Source of the DNA: Scylla paramamosain | Taxonomy: Eukaryota; Arthropoda; Malacostraca; Decapoda; Portunidae | Direction of reading: 5' to 3' | DNA length: 64,000 nt | NCBI RefSeq assembly: GCF_035594125.1 | Contig: NC_087151.1 | Span: 19,546,096-19,610,095, forward strand | In this document: piece after piece, positions 53,048 to 63,139 of the stretch | Layout: each line of letters starts with the position of its first letter | Numbering within the stretch: the stretch's first letter is position 1 | Notes under the pieces: model-generated | Told to the model about the DNA's origin: nothing | The model's database searches: none | The model's input: the letters and a program-made list of their open reading frames with translations, nothing else | Made by a program: the position numbers and the translations under genes

Positions 53048-53557
53048 GTTTGTGAGCCAAGCATACTGATCATTACACTATCATGTGTAGTTTTAATATG
53101 TAATTTAGATCAAGGACAGTGCAGTGCTAGAGGAAAAATTATTCACTAGATTTTTTCAGAGAAGTTTTATGACATAAAGGATTAAATGAACGATCAGTAT
53201 ATATATTGGCTCACTAGCTGCATCTCTTTAACACAGAAAGCTTTCACTAATTATCTCGGCCCAATTCATTAAGTGCATCGCTGTTGTGGGAGGGAAGATA
53301 TGCAGTGTTTCCCTGCCATCTGTGGGAGTTACATTCCAGAGCCTCCTGCAAATAATTAAAATCTGTGAATATGGGAAACCATTCTTATAAGGATCAGAAC
53401 TACCTATATTTATAGTTTAAACCTTAAACTATGCATCTCACATTTACTAAGCAATTCACTTTAAGACAATAAAAAACAGTTATTATATGTATAGTACATA
53501 ATATTTTAATTAAAATACAGTGCACTATATAATAAAAGGGGAATAAGTTGATATGTA

Positions 53558-53913
<356 letters not shown>

Positions 53914-54099
53914 TAATTTATAACTGAAAGAATAATTTGGGCTCTTTGGACTGAAAGACTGAGCTGGTGGTGACACCTGGCAACTCTGAAAACTCCCCAT
54001 TAGTTAGGTTAGGTTAGGGAAAACTCTGCAAATATGCAAAACCATGAATATGTGAGGGAACGCTGATATATGCTTTCTCTTATTTGTTGTAGATGTATT

Positions 54100-54752
54100 C
54101 CATTCTATTGGCATAGAACGATAGGAAAATGGCATCAAGGAAGTAGGGATGCCACCAAACTTTATGAGACTAGACATAACCTTGCACATAGAATTGCTGA
54201 ACATAAAGGTATTTCTCCTTGAACTAATAATCAACCAGCTGTTCCATCATTTTCAGCAATAAGTCCCCATTCACATGAACATGATCATCCCTTTTTGTGA
54301 CAAAGTTTTTAGAATACTACACAAGACAGAGTCCAATATGGATACAAAATTATTAGAGGCAATATATATTAAACACAGTACTGAATAATAACTTAACATC
54401 AAGTCAATCACATATTGTAAGATAATGTTTTGGAGGCCCGTTCCAATACCATTATCATAGTGTTAGGAACCCAACTTTTTCAGTCCCTCTCTCATTGCCA
54501 TACAGGCAAGATGTGTGTGGATACTTATTGTTTTCTGTCAATCCAGTTTATAATCTTGGTGCTTGTAGTGTTTTGTTTTTTGTGTGTAGTGTCATATGAT
54601 GTGAATTTTATACAACTTTTACATAGTATTTTATTGTTTTTTCTAGCTTGAAGCTGCCTGCAGAAATAGGCAAAACAGCAACTGACGAAAGAATAAAGTT
54701 GAAGGAAACTGGAGTTTCCCTGCAAAACAAGCTATCAAGAAGACCTATACAA
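54100..54752 (+). mobile_element. Penelope-like element, 3' fragment
   Basis: The fragment starts soon after the outer MITE and covers the last part of a GIY-YIG endonuclease frame plus a 3' untranslated region. The end includes CTTGAAGCTGCCTGCAGAAA and an AATAAAG near the terminus, followed by a TG/TA microsatellite. The family is different from the Penelope-like pair at 59-60.5 kb. The exact ends are approximate. Confidence 0.6.
54140..54431 (+). pseudogene. GIY-YIG endonuclease remnant of a Penelope-like element
   Basis: Conceptual reading gives KLYETRHNLAHRIAEHKGIS, then PSFSAISPHSHEHDHPF, then, after a shift of frame near 54,297, DKVFRILHKTESNMDTKL and LEAIYIKHSTE. This series (R.AEH.G.S, PSFSAI..HS...DHPF, DF.IL, LLEAIYIK) is the C-terminal half of the GIY-YIG nuclease that Penelope-like retroelements carry after their reverse transcriptase. 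The nuclease normally nicks the target DNA. In-frame stops and at least one frameshift show it is dead. The GIY-YIG core itself lies at the degraded 5' edge. Confidence 0.6.
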
Positions 54753-55221
<469 letters not shown>

Positions 55222-56030
55222 ATGATAAAGGCATGGAAGGAAGAAACAGAAGTGGGTGGCGACAATGTAAAAAAGATATCCAATGATATAATAGAGATGG
55301 AAAGGGAAAAAGAAAACAAAGAACTGAGAAGAGGTGACAAAAATAGTGGACTTAAATAAGAAATACTGTGAAGAGATTAAGAAACTCAAGAAAGAGAATG
55401 AAGAATTAAAGAAAACTTTGCAAGAGAGGTTAGGGTTGGAGGAGTGAGAGTTAGTTACAGAGGAAGTCAAAGGTTGGAAAGAGAGAGAACAGCAAAAGGT
55501 GGACATGGAGGACATAACAAGGCAACAGCAACAGAAACAACAAGGATATGGAAAAGCAAGTGATTAAAATAATAAAGGAAAAAAGTAATCTTGTGAGAGA
55601 CACAGTACAGAGAAAGATGTGTATGGTGGTATTTGGGGTCAAGGAAAAGAACCTACCCATGAAAACAGCTAGAGAGAAAGAAGTGAAAAGAACTAAGGAA
55701 ATTATAGCACAAGTGGCAGAGGAAGGAGAGGGGAGAGTCGAACAAATTGAAGAGGTTTACAGGATCGGAAAGTATGACAAAAATAGAACAAAGCCAATGT
55801 AAAACAAGAATCATGTCACAAACAGCAGCAGAACATGTCTTGCAAAGAACAGGAAAATTGGCAAAAGCAAAAGGATTGAAGGAAATATGGATAAAAAGAG
55901 ACATGAACGAAGAATAGAGAAGTAAACTAAAAGTCAAAAAATGAATAGAGAACACAGGAAAGTTGTGGACATGAAAGTGATTAAATGGTGGCACAAAGAT
56001 GCCACACAAGACCACCAAACAGAAGTTTAA
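55222..56030 (+). pseudogene. LINE ORF1 remnant (coiled-coil RNA-binding type)
   Basis: Fragmented frames together read as a LINE ORF1 protein. A lysine/glutamate-rich N-terminal part is likely coiled coil (DIIEMEREKENKELRRGDKN). A conserved core follows (KSNLVRDTVQRKMCMVVFGV, then EEVYRIGKYDKN). The C-terminal block comes next (QTAAEHVLQRTGKLAKAKGL, then EIWIKRDMNEE) and the end is KVVDMKVIKWWHKDA. Such proteins bind the element RNA and accompany it to the target site. Several frame changes and stops occur, for instance the stop directly after DKNRTKPM at 55,800. The start is set at the first ATG of the traceable frame. The 3' end overlaps the start of the endonuclease frame at about 55,985-56,030. 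Confidence 0.72.
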
Positions 56031-56990
56031 AGATTATGTATACTAATGTAGATGGTTTGGTGTCCAGCCTACTGGAACTTGAAGACTATTTAAAGAACAA
56101 TAAACCAGATGTGGTATGTTTAACAGGAACCAAACTAGAAGAGGAAATAAAGTTGGGATTTGCAAAGGAAGGATACAGTACATGGAAGAGGGACAGAAAA
56201 GGAAAGGGAAGAGAAGTGATGATATTGGTAAGAAAAGGATATTGTTGTTGAGGAAGTGGAATATGGTGATGGAATGGTAGAAACAATGAGTGTTGTGATT
56301 AAGATCAAAAGATGTGAAAAAAGGAAAATCATTGTGAAATACATACCACCAAAAACTAATGCATGGTAGACTAATAAATTCAAAAGTATGCAACTAGAAA
56401 CAAAAAAATAGTATGGAGGAAATGATAAGGAAAGGTAACAAAGTACTCTTAGTAGGTGACTTCAACACTAAAAGAATTAACTGAGAGGAGATGGAAGTAA
56501 CAGAAAATGTTGGGTCATGGAGTGAAGAACTTATGCAAACCATGATGATGAATACAACGAGACAGTGGGTGAATGAGCCTATAAGATGTAGAAGAGAAGA
56601 AGAACCATCACAGCTGGATTTAATGTTTATGAAAACCCCAGAAAGTAGACCAAGTATACATTGTCTGAGTTCAATGGGAAGAAGTGATCATGTGACAATA
56701 GAGATAGTACTACAGGAGGAAACAGTGTTGCACAGGAAAGAACAATACAGAAATTGGAGACAGAACTATGCTAAGGCAAACTTTGCAGAGCTTAGTAAGT
56801 TTTATTGAAAAATTAAATGGAAAGAGCAATTTGAAGGTAAAGTAGTGCAAGAAAAATATGAGATATTTTTGAGCAAGTATAGAGAGAGGATGCAACAGTT
56901 TGTACGGTTATAAAATGAAAATTGGGAAACAAGAACGGTATAATGGCAGGTGTGTAGAAGCAAATAAGAAAAAGGACAGGACATGGAAGA
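55985..56990 (+). pseudogene. LINE ORF2 endonuclease-domain remnant (APE type)
   Basis: Pieces read in order as an apurinic-type LINE endonuclease: SLKIMYTNVDGL at the N-terminus, KPDVVCLTGTKL, RRDRKGKG-like WKRDRKGKGREVMILVRKGY, VLLVGDFN near 56,440-56,465, and GSWSEELMQ. QLDLMFMKTP and GRSDHVTIE follow. The GDFN and SDH catalytic motifs are still present. The usual glutamate of the LTETK block is glycine here. Stops and frameshifts separate the pieces. A post-endonuclease linker (GRCVEANKKKDRTWKK) is the last recognisable part, ending near 56,990, before a CT tract. The linker differs from that of the CR1-like copies at 18 and 59-62 kb, so I treat this as another family. Confidence 0.78.
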
Positions 56991-57047
56991 AAATGGCTAT
57001 GGCCTGTTTTAAGACTATACAAGTGGAAATACCCTGGTCTGAGGCAA

Positions 57048-57177
<130 letters not shown>

Positions 57178-57323
57178 CAAAAAATAAAAAAGGTGGAGAA
57201 ACAAGGGGAAAGGGAGATGAATGAACAGAAGGTAGCCAAAATCAAATTTGTACATTTGTGTGTGTTTGCATTTGTTTCTTATTTGTATTTTCACAGATTG
57301 ACCCAAATCTAAATTACCATTTT

Positions 57324-57438
<115 letters not shown>

Positions 57439-57453
57439 CAAATACCTACTAAC

Positions 57454-57936
57454 CTGGAAAGTGGAGTCCTTGATGATAAATTGGCTGGGATCAGCAGGGT
57501 GAACTGTGGCAGAAGTTTGGTGCATGGCAAATATGGCTTCAGGATGAGTAAATGGAGAGGCAGGAGGGAGTGATGGTTGTGGGGGAGATGATGAGTGAGC
57601 AGAAGGTGAGAAGGATGAGGAAAAAAAAGGTGATGGTGCAGAGAATGATGAGGAATGGACTAATGGGGAAGGGGAAATGTGAGATAATTTTGAGGACTCA
57701 AAGGCAGTAATAACAGGTGGTGTAGTGCTGAGGTGAGTATGGTCTGAGGCATGGCCAGGAGCTGCTGTATGACCAGATTTCTGAATTTCCAGTCAAAGTG
57801 TCTGGCTAAGAGTTGGAGATCTGGCAGAGAAGCTGTGGCCAGAGGAAGGAGGCTTGGCTGCTGCACCAGACCCATAGACCACATCTTTGGAGTGGCTTTG
57901 GCCTTGAGGTGCAGCCAGGTAGCTGTAGCTCACCAC
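57454..57936 (-). CDS. Candidate Ser/Pro/His-rich exon with one in-frame TGA (161 codons)
   Basis: I do not recognise the protein. On the minus strand a strong acceptor (AAAAAGTTTTTCTCTGGCAG) is followed by exactly 483 bases in one frame, ending TTCCAG before the donor GTTAGT. The frame has no start codon and is open except for one TGA at 57,793-57,795, codon 48. It reads GQSHSKDVVYGSGAAAKPPS, then SARSPTLSQTL, the stop, then LEIQKSGHTAAPGHASDHTH, TPPVITAFESSKLSHISPSP, long Ser/Pro runs, and HPADPSQFIIKDSTFQ. The composition suggests a disordered region of a larger protein. Phase 0 at both ends, sensible splice sites and a lone TGA that could be a decayed CGA argue for a real or recently disabled exon. 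A chance frame or a sequencing error remain possible. Confidence 0.45.
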
Positions 57937-57992
57937 CTGCCAGAGAAAAACTTTTTTAACCTCACTGCCTGCCAGGGAAGAGCTTTTTTAAT
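57929..57992 (-). repeat. Tandem 32-bp duplication covering a 3' splice-site sequence
   Basis: On the minus strand TTAAAAAAGCTCTTCCCTGG + CAGGCAGTGAG is followed directly by TTAAAAAAGTTTTTCTCTGG + CAGGTGGTGAG. The two 32-bp copies each hold a pyrimidine tract and a CAG, so two competing acceptors 32 bp apart are possible in front of the exon-like segment. Confidence 0.75.
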
Positions 57993-58724
57993 TTCCATTT
58001 TAATCTTACATGATTAAGGTCATATGATTAATAGTTATACCATCTTCTGTATATCTAGCCTGGAGGTTGAGATGTGATGGAATGATTCCAAATGTGAATG
58101 TATACCATATTAAATCCTTGTCTCTACTTTCCTCCAAATGAGATCCATGGGCCTTGTAAAATAAAGTTGGGAGTCCAATCTTTTAAAACTAGTAACTCTA
58201 ATATTAGAGATTTGAGAGACAGAATGAAGCATAATTAAAGCTTTGATAAGCATTTATAAATCTGTACATTCTTTCAATTTTTTTTCACCATTTTTGAATG
58301 GCATATTGGAGTGATTTGAGTCAGAAATAACAATTTTGAACACTTTTGTTTCTATTTGTTGGTAATGTGTAATACCACTGATGAGAGACAAACTTTGTGC
58401 TTGGAAGGAAAGAACTGACACCCTTTCTCTATAAATTCTGCTTCACTGCATGCCACAAGTTTTATAATTTATATCAGAACTATTTCTAGACTAACCACTT
58501 CATAAGCATAATCATTTTGTCATCACAGTTTTCACTATGCTGCCTTATCACCATTGTGCTACAGTGATCTCAGATGCTTCTGATTTCATAATGAAAGTTA
58601 GGGTTCACTTTAAAACCAGTTGACAACTGATAGTCTAAATTCCAATCCAAGAAATGAATTTTGTATCATCAATGAATGAAAGTGCTTGATTGTTCTACAA
58701 GTTTGGTGAGGATTGAGGTTGCTG
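57993..58724. other. Low-copy sequence without a recognised feature
   Basis: The sequence is A/T-rich, with no coding frame, repeat family or RNA gene that I can support on either strand. It ends where LINE similarity starts. Confidence 0.3.
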
Positions 58725-58729
58725 GTTAG

Positions 58730-58943
58730 TTCTGGGGAGTAGATTAGTAAAATTCTGAAGAAGTATTTTTTAACTGTCTTCACCCAGGAAAACATGCAGG
58801 AAATGCTGGATAGTGAAATTTTTAGAGCAGAAGAGAATGAGAAGCTGAAAGATATTACCATAATTAAGGAGATAGTGGAACAGGTGATAGATAGGCTAAG
58901 AAAGTTCAAGACACCAAGACCAGATGAAATATATCCCAGAGTA
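58730..58943 (+). pseudogene. RT N-terminal part of LINE copy B, upstream of the insertion
   Basis: The frame reads ISKILKKYFLTVFTQENMQ, then EENEKLKDITIIKEIVEQVI, then RLRKFKTPRPDEIYPR, the conserved lead-in to LINE reverse transcriptase. The last block normally continues with LKE, which is found after the insertion at 60,561. A stop (TAG) lies shortly before ISKIL. Confidence 0.8.
58931..58943 (+). repeat. Target-site duplication, left copy (13 bp)
   Basis: ATATCCCAGAGTA lies immediately left of the Penelope-like pair and recurs at 60,548-60,560 on its right. Confidence 0.85.
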
Positions 58944-59930
58944 GTTGTGTTTAGGAAGGGGGATAAAAACCCAGGGAGGAGGTAGGATTCTTTTAATCTC
59001 TAACGTTTCAGCTGAATAGCCATCCTCAGAGAGACTGATTTACATGAGTGAAAACACATTATTTATAACAACAAACAAAATTTTCTCATATGACATTCGT
59101 ACAGAGTATTGCCATCCTGGCGTGTACCTCACCTAATTTTATTTTCCTAGTCAGGTGGCATTATTCGCCTACGTGACGAGCCTTTACTGGGGATTTTCCT
59201 TGTACCTGACCTGAGGGCCAATCTGGCGGAATTACCCGCCCACCTGATAAAACCTTCTCTGTGGTTAATGACTTCCCTAGTTGTTATGAGGGCTGCCTCT
59301 ATAGCTTTTCTCATTCTTTTCTTCAATCCAACTTTAATTTCTTTAGCCTCTTCCCATTTTGGTAGGTGATTACATTTTTCTATGTTCAATACAAGGGAGT
59401 TTGATGTGTTGTGTTTTAAAACATCTTTCCTCTGCTCTGCTATTCTTGTTTTAAGTCCCCTGCCTGTTTCTCATATGTACTGCTTTGTACAACCTTTGCA
59501 TGGTATGCTGTACACTACTCTGTTATTATTAACAAGTCCGGTCTCTTTAGTCCTCGTTAGCTCACCAATTTTCTCTCCCGCTAATGTTGCTATTTTTAAT
59601 CCTTTTCTAGACAAATATTTATTAATTATGGAAGCCTTGTCCGAATTTGGTACACATGTATAACTCTCTCTTTTGCTGGTTGTACAGAGATCTTTATTCT
59701 CTTTGTTTTCAGTTATTATTTTCTTTGCCTTATTCTTAAGCCTAACAAGGAGCCCTTCAGGATAACCCAGCTTTTTGAAAGTTGATATGATATATCATAT
59801 TTCTTGCTCTAGGAAGTTGTTGCTGCAAATTCTAAACGCTCTTAAGTAAAAACCAATAATCACATCAGATTTGACTCTCATGCTGTGGGCTGAAAGGTAG
59901 TGAATGAAATCGTCCTTATTGGACATTCAT
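58944..59930 (-). mobile_element. Penelope-like element, 5'-truncated, left arm of a head-to-head pair
   Basis: Read on the minus strand, the coding part begins in the RT thumb (FIHYLSAHSMRVKSDVIIGF, then YLRAFRIC and LGYPEGLLVRLKNKAKKI). It passes through ETGLVNNNRVVYSIPCKGC into the GIY-YIG nuclease and ends with a 3' untranslated region at the TTTTTATCCCCCTTCCTAAA end. 58,944-59,537 pairs with 59,935-60,530 as an inverted repeat. Confidence 0.85.
59160..59925 (-). pseudogene. RT-thumb and GIY-YIG endonuclease remnant, left Penelope-like copy
   Basis: The conceptual protein has the RT C-terminal region, then the GIY-YIG domain: VVYSIPCKGC, KQYI-stop-ETGRGLKTRI, then RKDVLKHNTSNSLVLNIEKC. 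The C-terminal tail includes EGFIRWAGNSARLALRSGTR and ends IMPPD and stop. The central glycine codon of YIGETGR is TGA here (complement of 59,471-59,473), and another stop breaks the upstream EI.YI part. In intact elements the nuclease cuts target DNA to prime reverse transcription. This copy is inactive. Confidence 0.82.
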
Positions 59931-60547
59931 TCACTTGTTAATAATAACAGCGTAGTGTACAGCATACCATGCAAAGGTTGTACAAAGCAGTACATAGGAG
60001 AAACAGGCAGGGGACTTAAAACAAGAATAGCAGAGCATAGGAAAGATGTTTTAAAATGCAACACATCAAACTCCCTTGTATTGCACATAGAAAAATGTAA
60101 ACACCTACCAAAATGGGAAGAGGCTAAGAAATTAAAGTTGGATTGAAGAAAAGAATAAGAAAAGCTATAGAGGCAGCCCTCATAACAACTAGGGGAGTCA
60201 TTAACCACAGAGAAGGTTTTATCAGGTGGGCGGGTAATTCTGCCAGATTGGCCCTCAGGTCAGGTACAAGGAAAATCCCCAGTAAAGGCTCGTCACGTAG
60301 GCGGATAATGCCACCTGACTAGGAAAATAAAATTAGGTGAGGTACATGTCAGGATGGCAATACTCTGTACGAATGTCAAATGAGAAAATTTTGTATGTTG
60401 TTATAAATAGTGTGTTTTCACTCATGTAAATCAGTCTCTCTGAGGATGGCTATTCAGCCAAAATGTTAGAGACTAAAAGAATCCTAACTCCTCCCTGGGT
60501 TTTTATCCCCCTTCCTAAACCCAACTACTTGTCAACATGAACAGTTC
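59931..60547 (+). mobile_element. Penelope-like element, 5'-truncated, right arm of a head-to-head pair
   Basis: This arm runs on the plus strand from within the GIY-YIG domain to the same 3' end as the left arm, plus about 17 extra bases (GTCAACATGAACAGTTC) before the target duplication. It is about 97% identical to the left arm by eye. Its 5' end joins the left copy's 5' end near 59,930. Confidence 0.85.
59935..60321 (+). pseudogene. GIY-YIG endonuclease remnant, right Penelope-like copy
   Basis: The frame reads VVYSIPCKGCTKQYIGETGR, then GLKTRIAEHRKDVLKCNTSN and LVLHIEKCKHLPKWEEAKK. One A is missing near 60,127 compared with the left copy, which shifts the frame. In the shifted frame the rest is present as GLKKRIRKAIEAALITTRGV, then EGFIRWAGNSARLALRSGTR, ending IMPPD and a stop at about 60,321. 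Unlike the left copy, YIGETGR is intact here, so the two arms were damaged independently. Confidence 0.83.
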
Positions 60548-60560
60548 ATATCCCAGAGTA
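60548..60560 (+). repeat. Target-site duplication, right copy (13 bp)
   Basis: ATATCCCAGAGTA is identical to 58,931-58,943. LINE copy B resumes directly after it. Confidence 0.85.
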
Positions 60561-61900
60561 CTTAAGGAATGCAAAGAAGTTATTAGTGAACTGTTAGTTT
60601 CTGCCTTTAGGAAATCACTTGAGATACCGGTAATGTGGAGGCAAGTTTAAGCTTTAAGAAAGGAGATTTAAGCTTAACTTCTGTTGTAGATAAAATAATG
60701 AAGTCTGTAATAGTAAAGAACATTAGGGAACATTTAGACAAACATAACTTGATAAATTGGTCACAGCATAGCTTCACAAAGGGGAAGTCTTACCTGACAG
60801 ACTTGTCAAGATTTTACTGTAAAGTTTACATGGCAGGAGATAATGCTGATAGTTATGACATCCTATATCTGGACTTCAGTGAAGTGTTTGACAAGGTACC
60901 CCATCAGAGGCTCCTGAGAAAGGTTAGGGCACACGGAATAGATGGGAAGGTGTTAGGGTGGATAAGGTTGTGGCTAAGTGACAGGTGACAGAGTCGTAAT
61001 AAACAGCTCTAAATCGGAGTGGGATTAAGTAATTAGTGGGGTGCCACAGGGATCAGTATAAGGGCCATTGATGTTTTTAATATACATCAGTGACTTGGAT
61101 AGTGGAATTAGTTGTGACGTTAGTAAATTTGAGGATGACACGAAGATAGGTAGATTAATTAGATTAGAATTGGATGCCATTCCCTTGCAGGCAGATTTGG
61201 ATAGGATGAACGAATGGACAGACAGATGGCAAATGCAGTTTAATATAAAAAAATGTAAAGTACTTAGCATAAGTAGAGGAAATCCACACAGAAGGTACAC
61301 AATAAACAATGAACCTCTGGTAGGTTTAGGGTACAAAAAAGATTTAGAATTTATAGTTAGCTCTAAATTCCATATAAGAAAGCAATGCATAGAGGCCAGA
61401 AACAGGGCAAATAGGATATTAGGATTTATTTTTAAGAGTGTTAAAAGTAGAAGTCCCGAAGTAATATTAAAGTTATATTTGGTGCTGGTCAGACCTCATC
61501 TATATTATGCTGTGCAGTTCTGGTCCCCCATATTACAGGAAGTATATAGGTCTTTTAGAATCAATACAAATGAGAATGGCTAAAAGGATACAAGGAGTGA
61601 GGAGTATTCCTTACAAAGAGAGATTGAAGCTGTTAAATTTACATTAAGAGAGATGTAAGTTAAGAGGGGACCTGATAGAAGTCTTTAAATGCTATAAGGG
61701 TTACAACACAGGGGATGTAAGCAAAATTCTTAGGATTAGTAACCAGGATAGAACAACAAATAACAGTTTTAAGCTTGAAAAATTTAGTTTAAAAAAGAGA
61801 TAGGAAGGAATCAGTTCTCAAATAGAGTGGTAGATGAATGGAACGGACTCAGTAATCAGGTTGTTGGTGCTGGGTCATTAGGAAGCTTTAAGAGAAAATT
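60561..61900 (+). pseudogene. Reverse transcriptase remnant of LINE copy B, downstream of the insertion
   Basis: After LKECKEVISELLVSAFRKSL the frame is damaged, then continues with LTSVVDKIMKSVIVKNIREH, then QHSFTKGKS, motif A as ILYLDFSEVFDKVPHQRLL, and HGIDGKVLGWIRLWLSDR. After a frameshift come ISGVP-like sequence and FLIYISDLDSGI. The catalytic FADD motif is FEDD here. The thumb and C-terminal region reads WTDRWQMQFNIKKCKVLSIS, then LVLVRPHLYYAVQFWSP. Further shifts follow through RVVDEWNGLSNQVVG to about 61,900. Stops, frameshifts and the Ala-to-Glu change show it is inactive. Confidence 0.85.
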
Positions 61901-62021
61901 AGAGATTTATGGATGGGGATTGATAGGTGGAAATAGGTAAGTATATTTCATACAGGAACTGCCACATGTATGCCTGATGGTTTCTTGCAGCTTCCATTTT
62001 TTATGTTCTTATATTCTTATG

Positions 62022-63139
62022 AGTATGTATCTTGAACCTGAGATATTATGCTTGTCTTATTATCACAGGGATATTGATCATAGAAAAGAAACACTCATCT
62101 TTTGTACTTACATTTTTTTTTTTTTTTGTGAATGTGAAAGAAAATGCCCTGACAGAATTAATTTTTCTTTTTAAGGAACATAATGAAAAAAGTTATATTT
62201 GCAATTGTCATGTTTGGGTTAACTATAATTAGCCTTAGTTTGTGTTGGCTACACACACTGGATCATGTGTGTTGCTGCTGTGATTATTAATGAGTGTAAT
62301 TTCCAGAAATGTGATTTCAGTACTCTCCTAGCAAGTCAGTTAAACACACATGATTTATTCAAAGCAAAAGACTATTCAGTGTGTTTGAAGACTACTTGAT
62401 ATTGATAATAAAACCCATCTTAATGCTTACTTTCAGGTTTTTTTTCTGATTTTATTTTCAGACAAGGATATGTTCACATTGTTGTTGTTGTTGAGGAGAA
62501 ACTGTTGTTCTTAGTGAGCTATGAAAGCCCTGACCCATTCATAGCTATGAATGTTCCATGGTTCTTAGTTGCGAATGATTTTGCTTTAAAAAATTACCAG
62601 CACTAAGATGTTCATAGCCCACTAAGATAAATCTTAGAAACATCTGGGAATGTGGCTTCTGGCTCCTCGGGGGTATGTTGTTGTCCGTCACAATAATGAA
62701 AGGCTTATGTGTTGTGTAAAAGTAAAATTAAGATAGCAGCCTGTTATTTATGGATAGCAAGCAGGCTGGAGGGAGGGAGAGTGTGAAGTGTGTGGGTGTT
62801 GTGGTGGGGAAGTGTCTCAGTGTGACACGTGAATCACTGCACGAGCTGTCATTGGCTGACTCTTCTCGTGCTGCTGTGGCGAGGGAGTTATTCTCTCTGG
62901 CCCCAGCAACTGATAGCTATCACTCAAGCGTGACAAAAAGGTTCTGTGGATAATTTCACTTGGATGGATTTTGACCCTAATGTGGGGTCCATTCTGATGT
63001 CTGCACTCTCTCTCGTCACGTTAGGAAGGTTGGGGATGACAATGCAATAAAATAGTAATTTTGACCACAAGGGCACTTAGATCACTCTGGCTCTGGGAAC
63101 CTCATATAATATCTGATGCAATATGATCATATGATAGTG
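62022..63139. other. Unassigned low-copy sequence
   Basis: There is no recognised gene. A structured inverted repeat lies at 62,510-62,626. Around 62,740-62,960 base composition is more G/C-rich, and one plus-strand frame from an ATG at 62,750 reads 67 codons (including REL and SLAPATDSYHSSVTKRF) with no recognisable domain. It could be a 5' exon or chance. Short T-runs occur near 62,110 and 62,440. Confidence 0.3.
62510..62626. repeat. Foldback-like inverted repeat with a central palindrome
   Basis: CTTAGTGAGCTATGAA (62,510-62,525) is inverted at 62,611-62,626 with one mismatch. Between the arms, ATTCATAGCTATGAAT at 62,537-62,552 is a perfect 16-bp palindrome, and further CTTAG and TTCATAG pieces recur. 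Confidence 0.7.

Larger units (their letters stand above)
58725..62021 (+). mobile_element. CR1-like LINE copy B, interrupted by Penelope-like elements
   Basis: Similarity to the LINE in the satellite starts at CTGGTTAGTTCTGGGGAG and runs to the 3' tail TTATGTTCTTATATTCTTAT. The element is split at 58,943/60,548 by the Penelope-like pair. With the insert set aside, the LINE reads continuously through PRPDEIYPR, then VLKECKEVISELL. It keeps the RT region that is deleted from the satellite copies. It is 5'-truncated (no endonuclease) and has several frameshifts. Confidence 0.87.

Noticed and set aside
55653..56393. Long minus-strand frames across the LINE ORF1/endonuclease region
   Set aside because: They are Phe/Leu/Ser-rich shadows of the purine-rich plus-strand LINE sequence; the plus strand carries the recognisable motifs.
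62750..62953. 67-codon frame with higher G/C content
   Set aside because: It starts with ATG and looks mildly coding, but has no domain, splice context or homologue I can name, so I did not list it as a gene.
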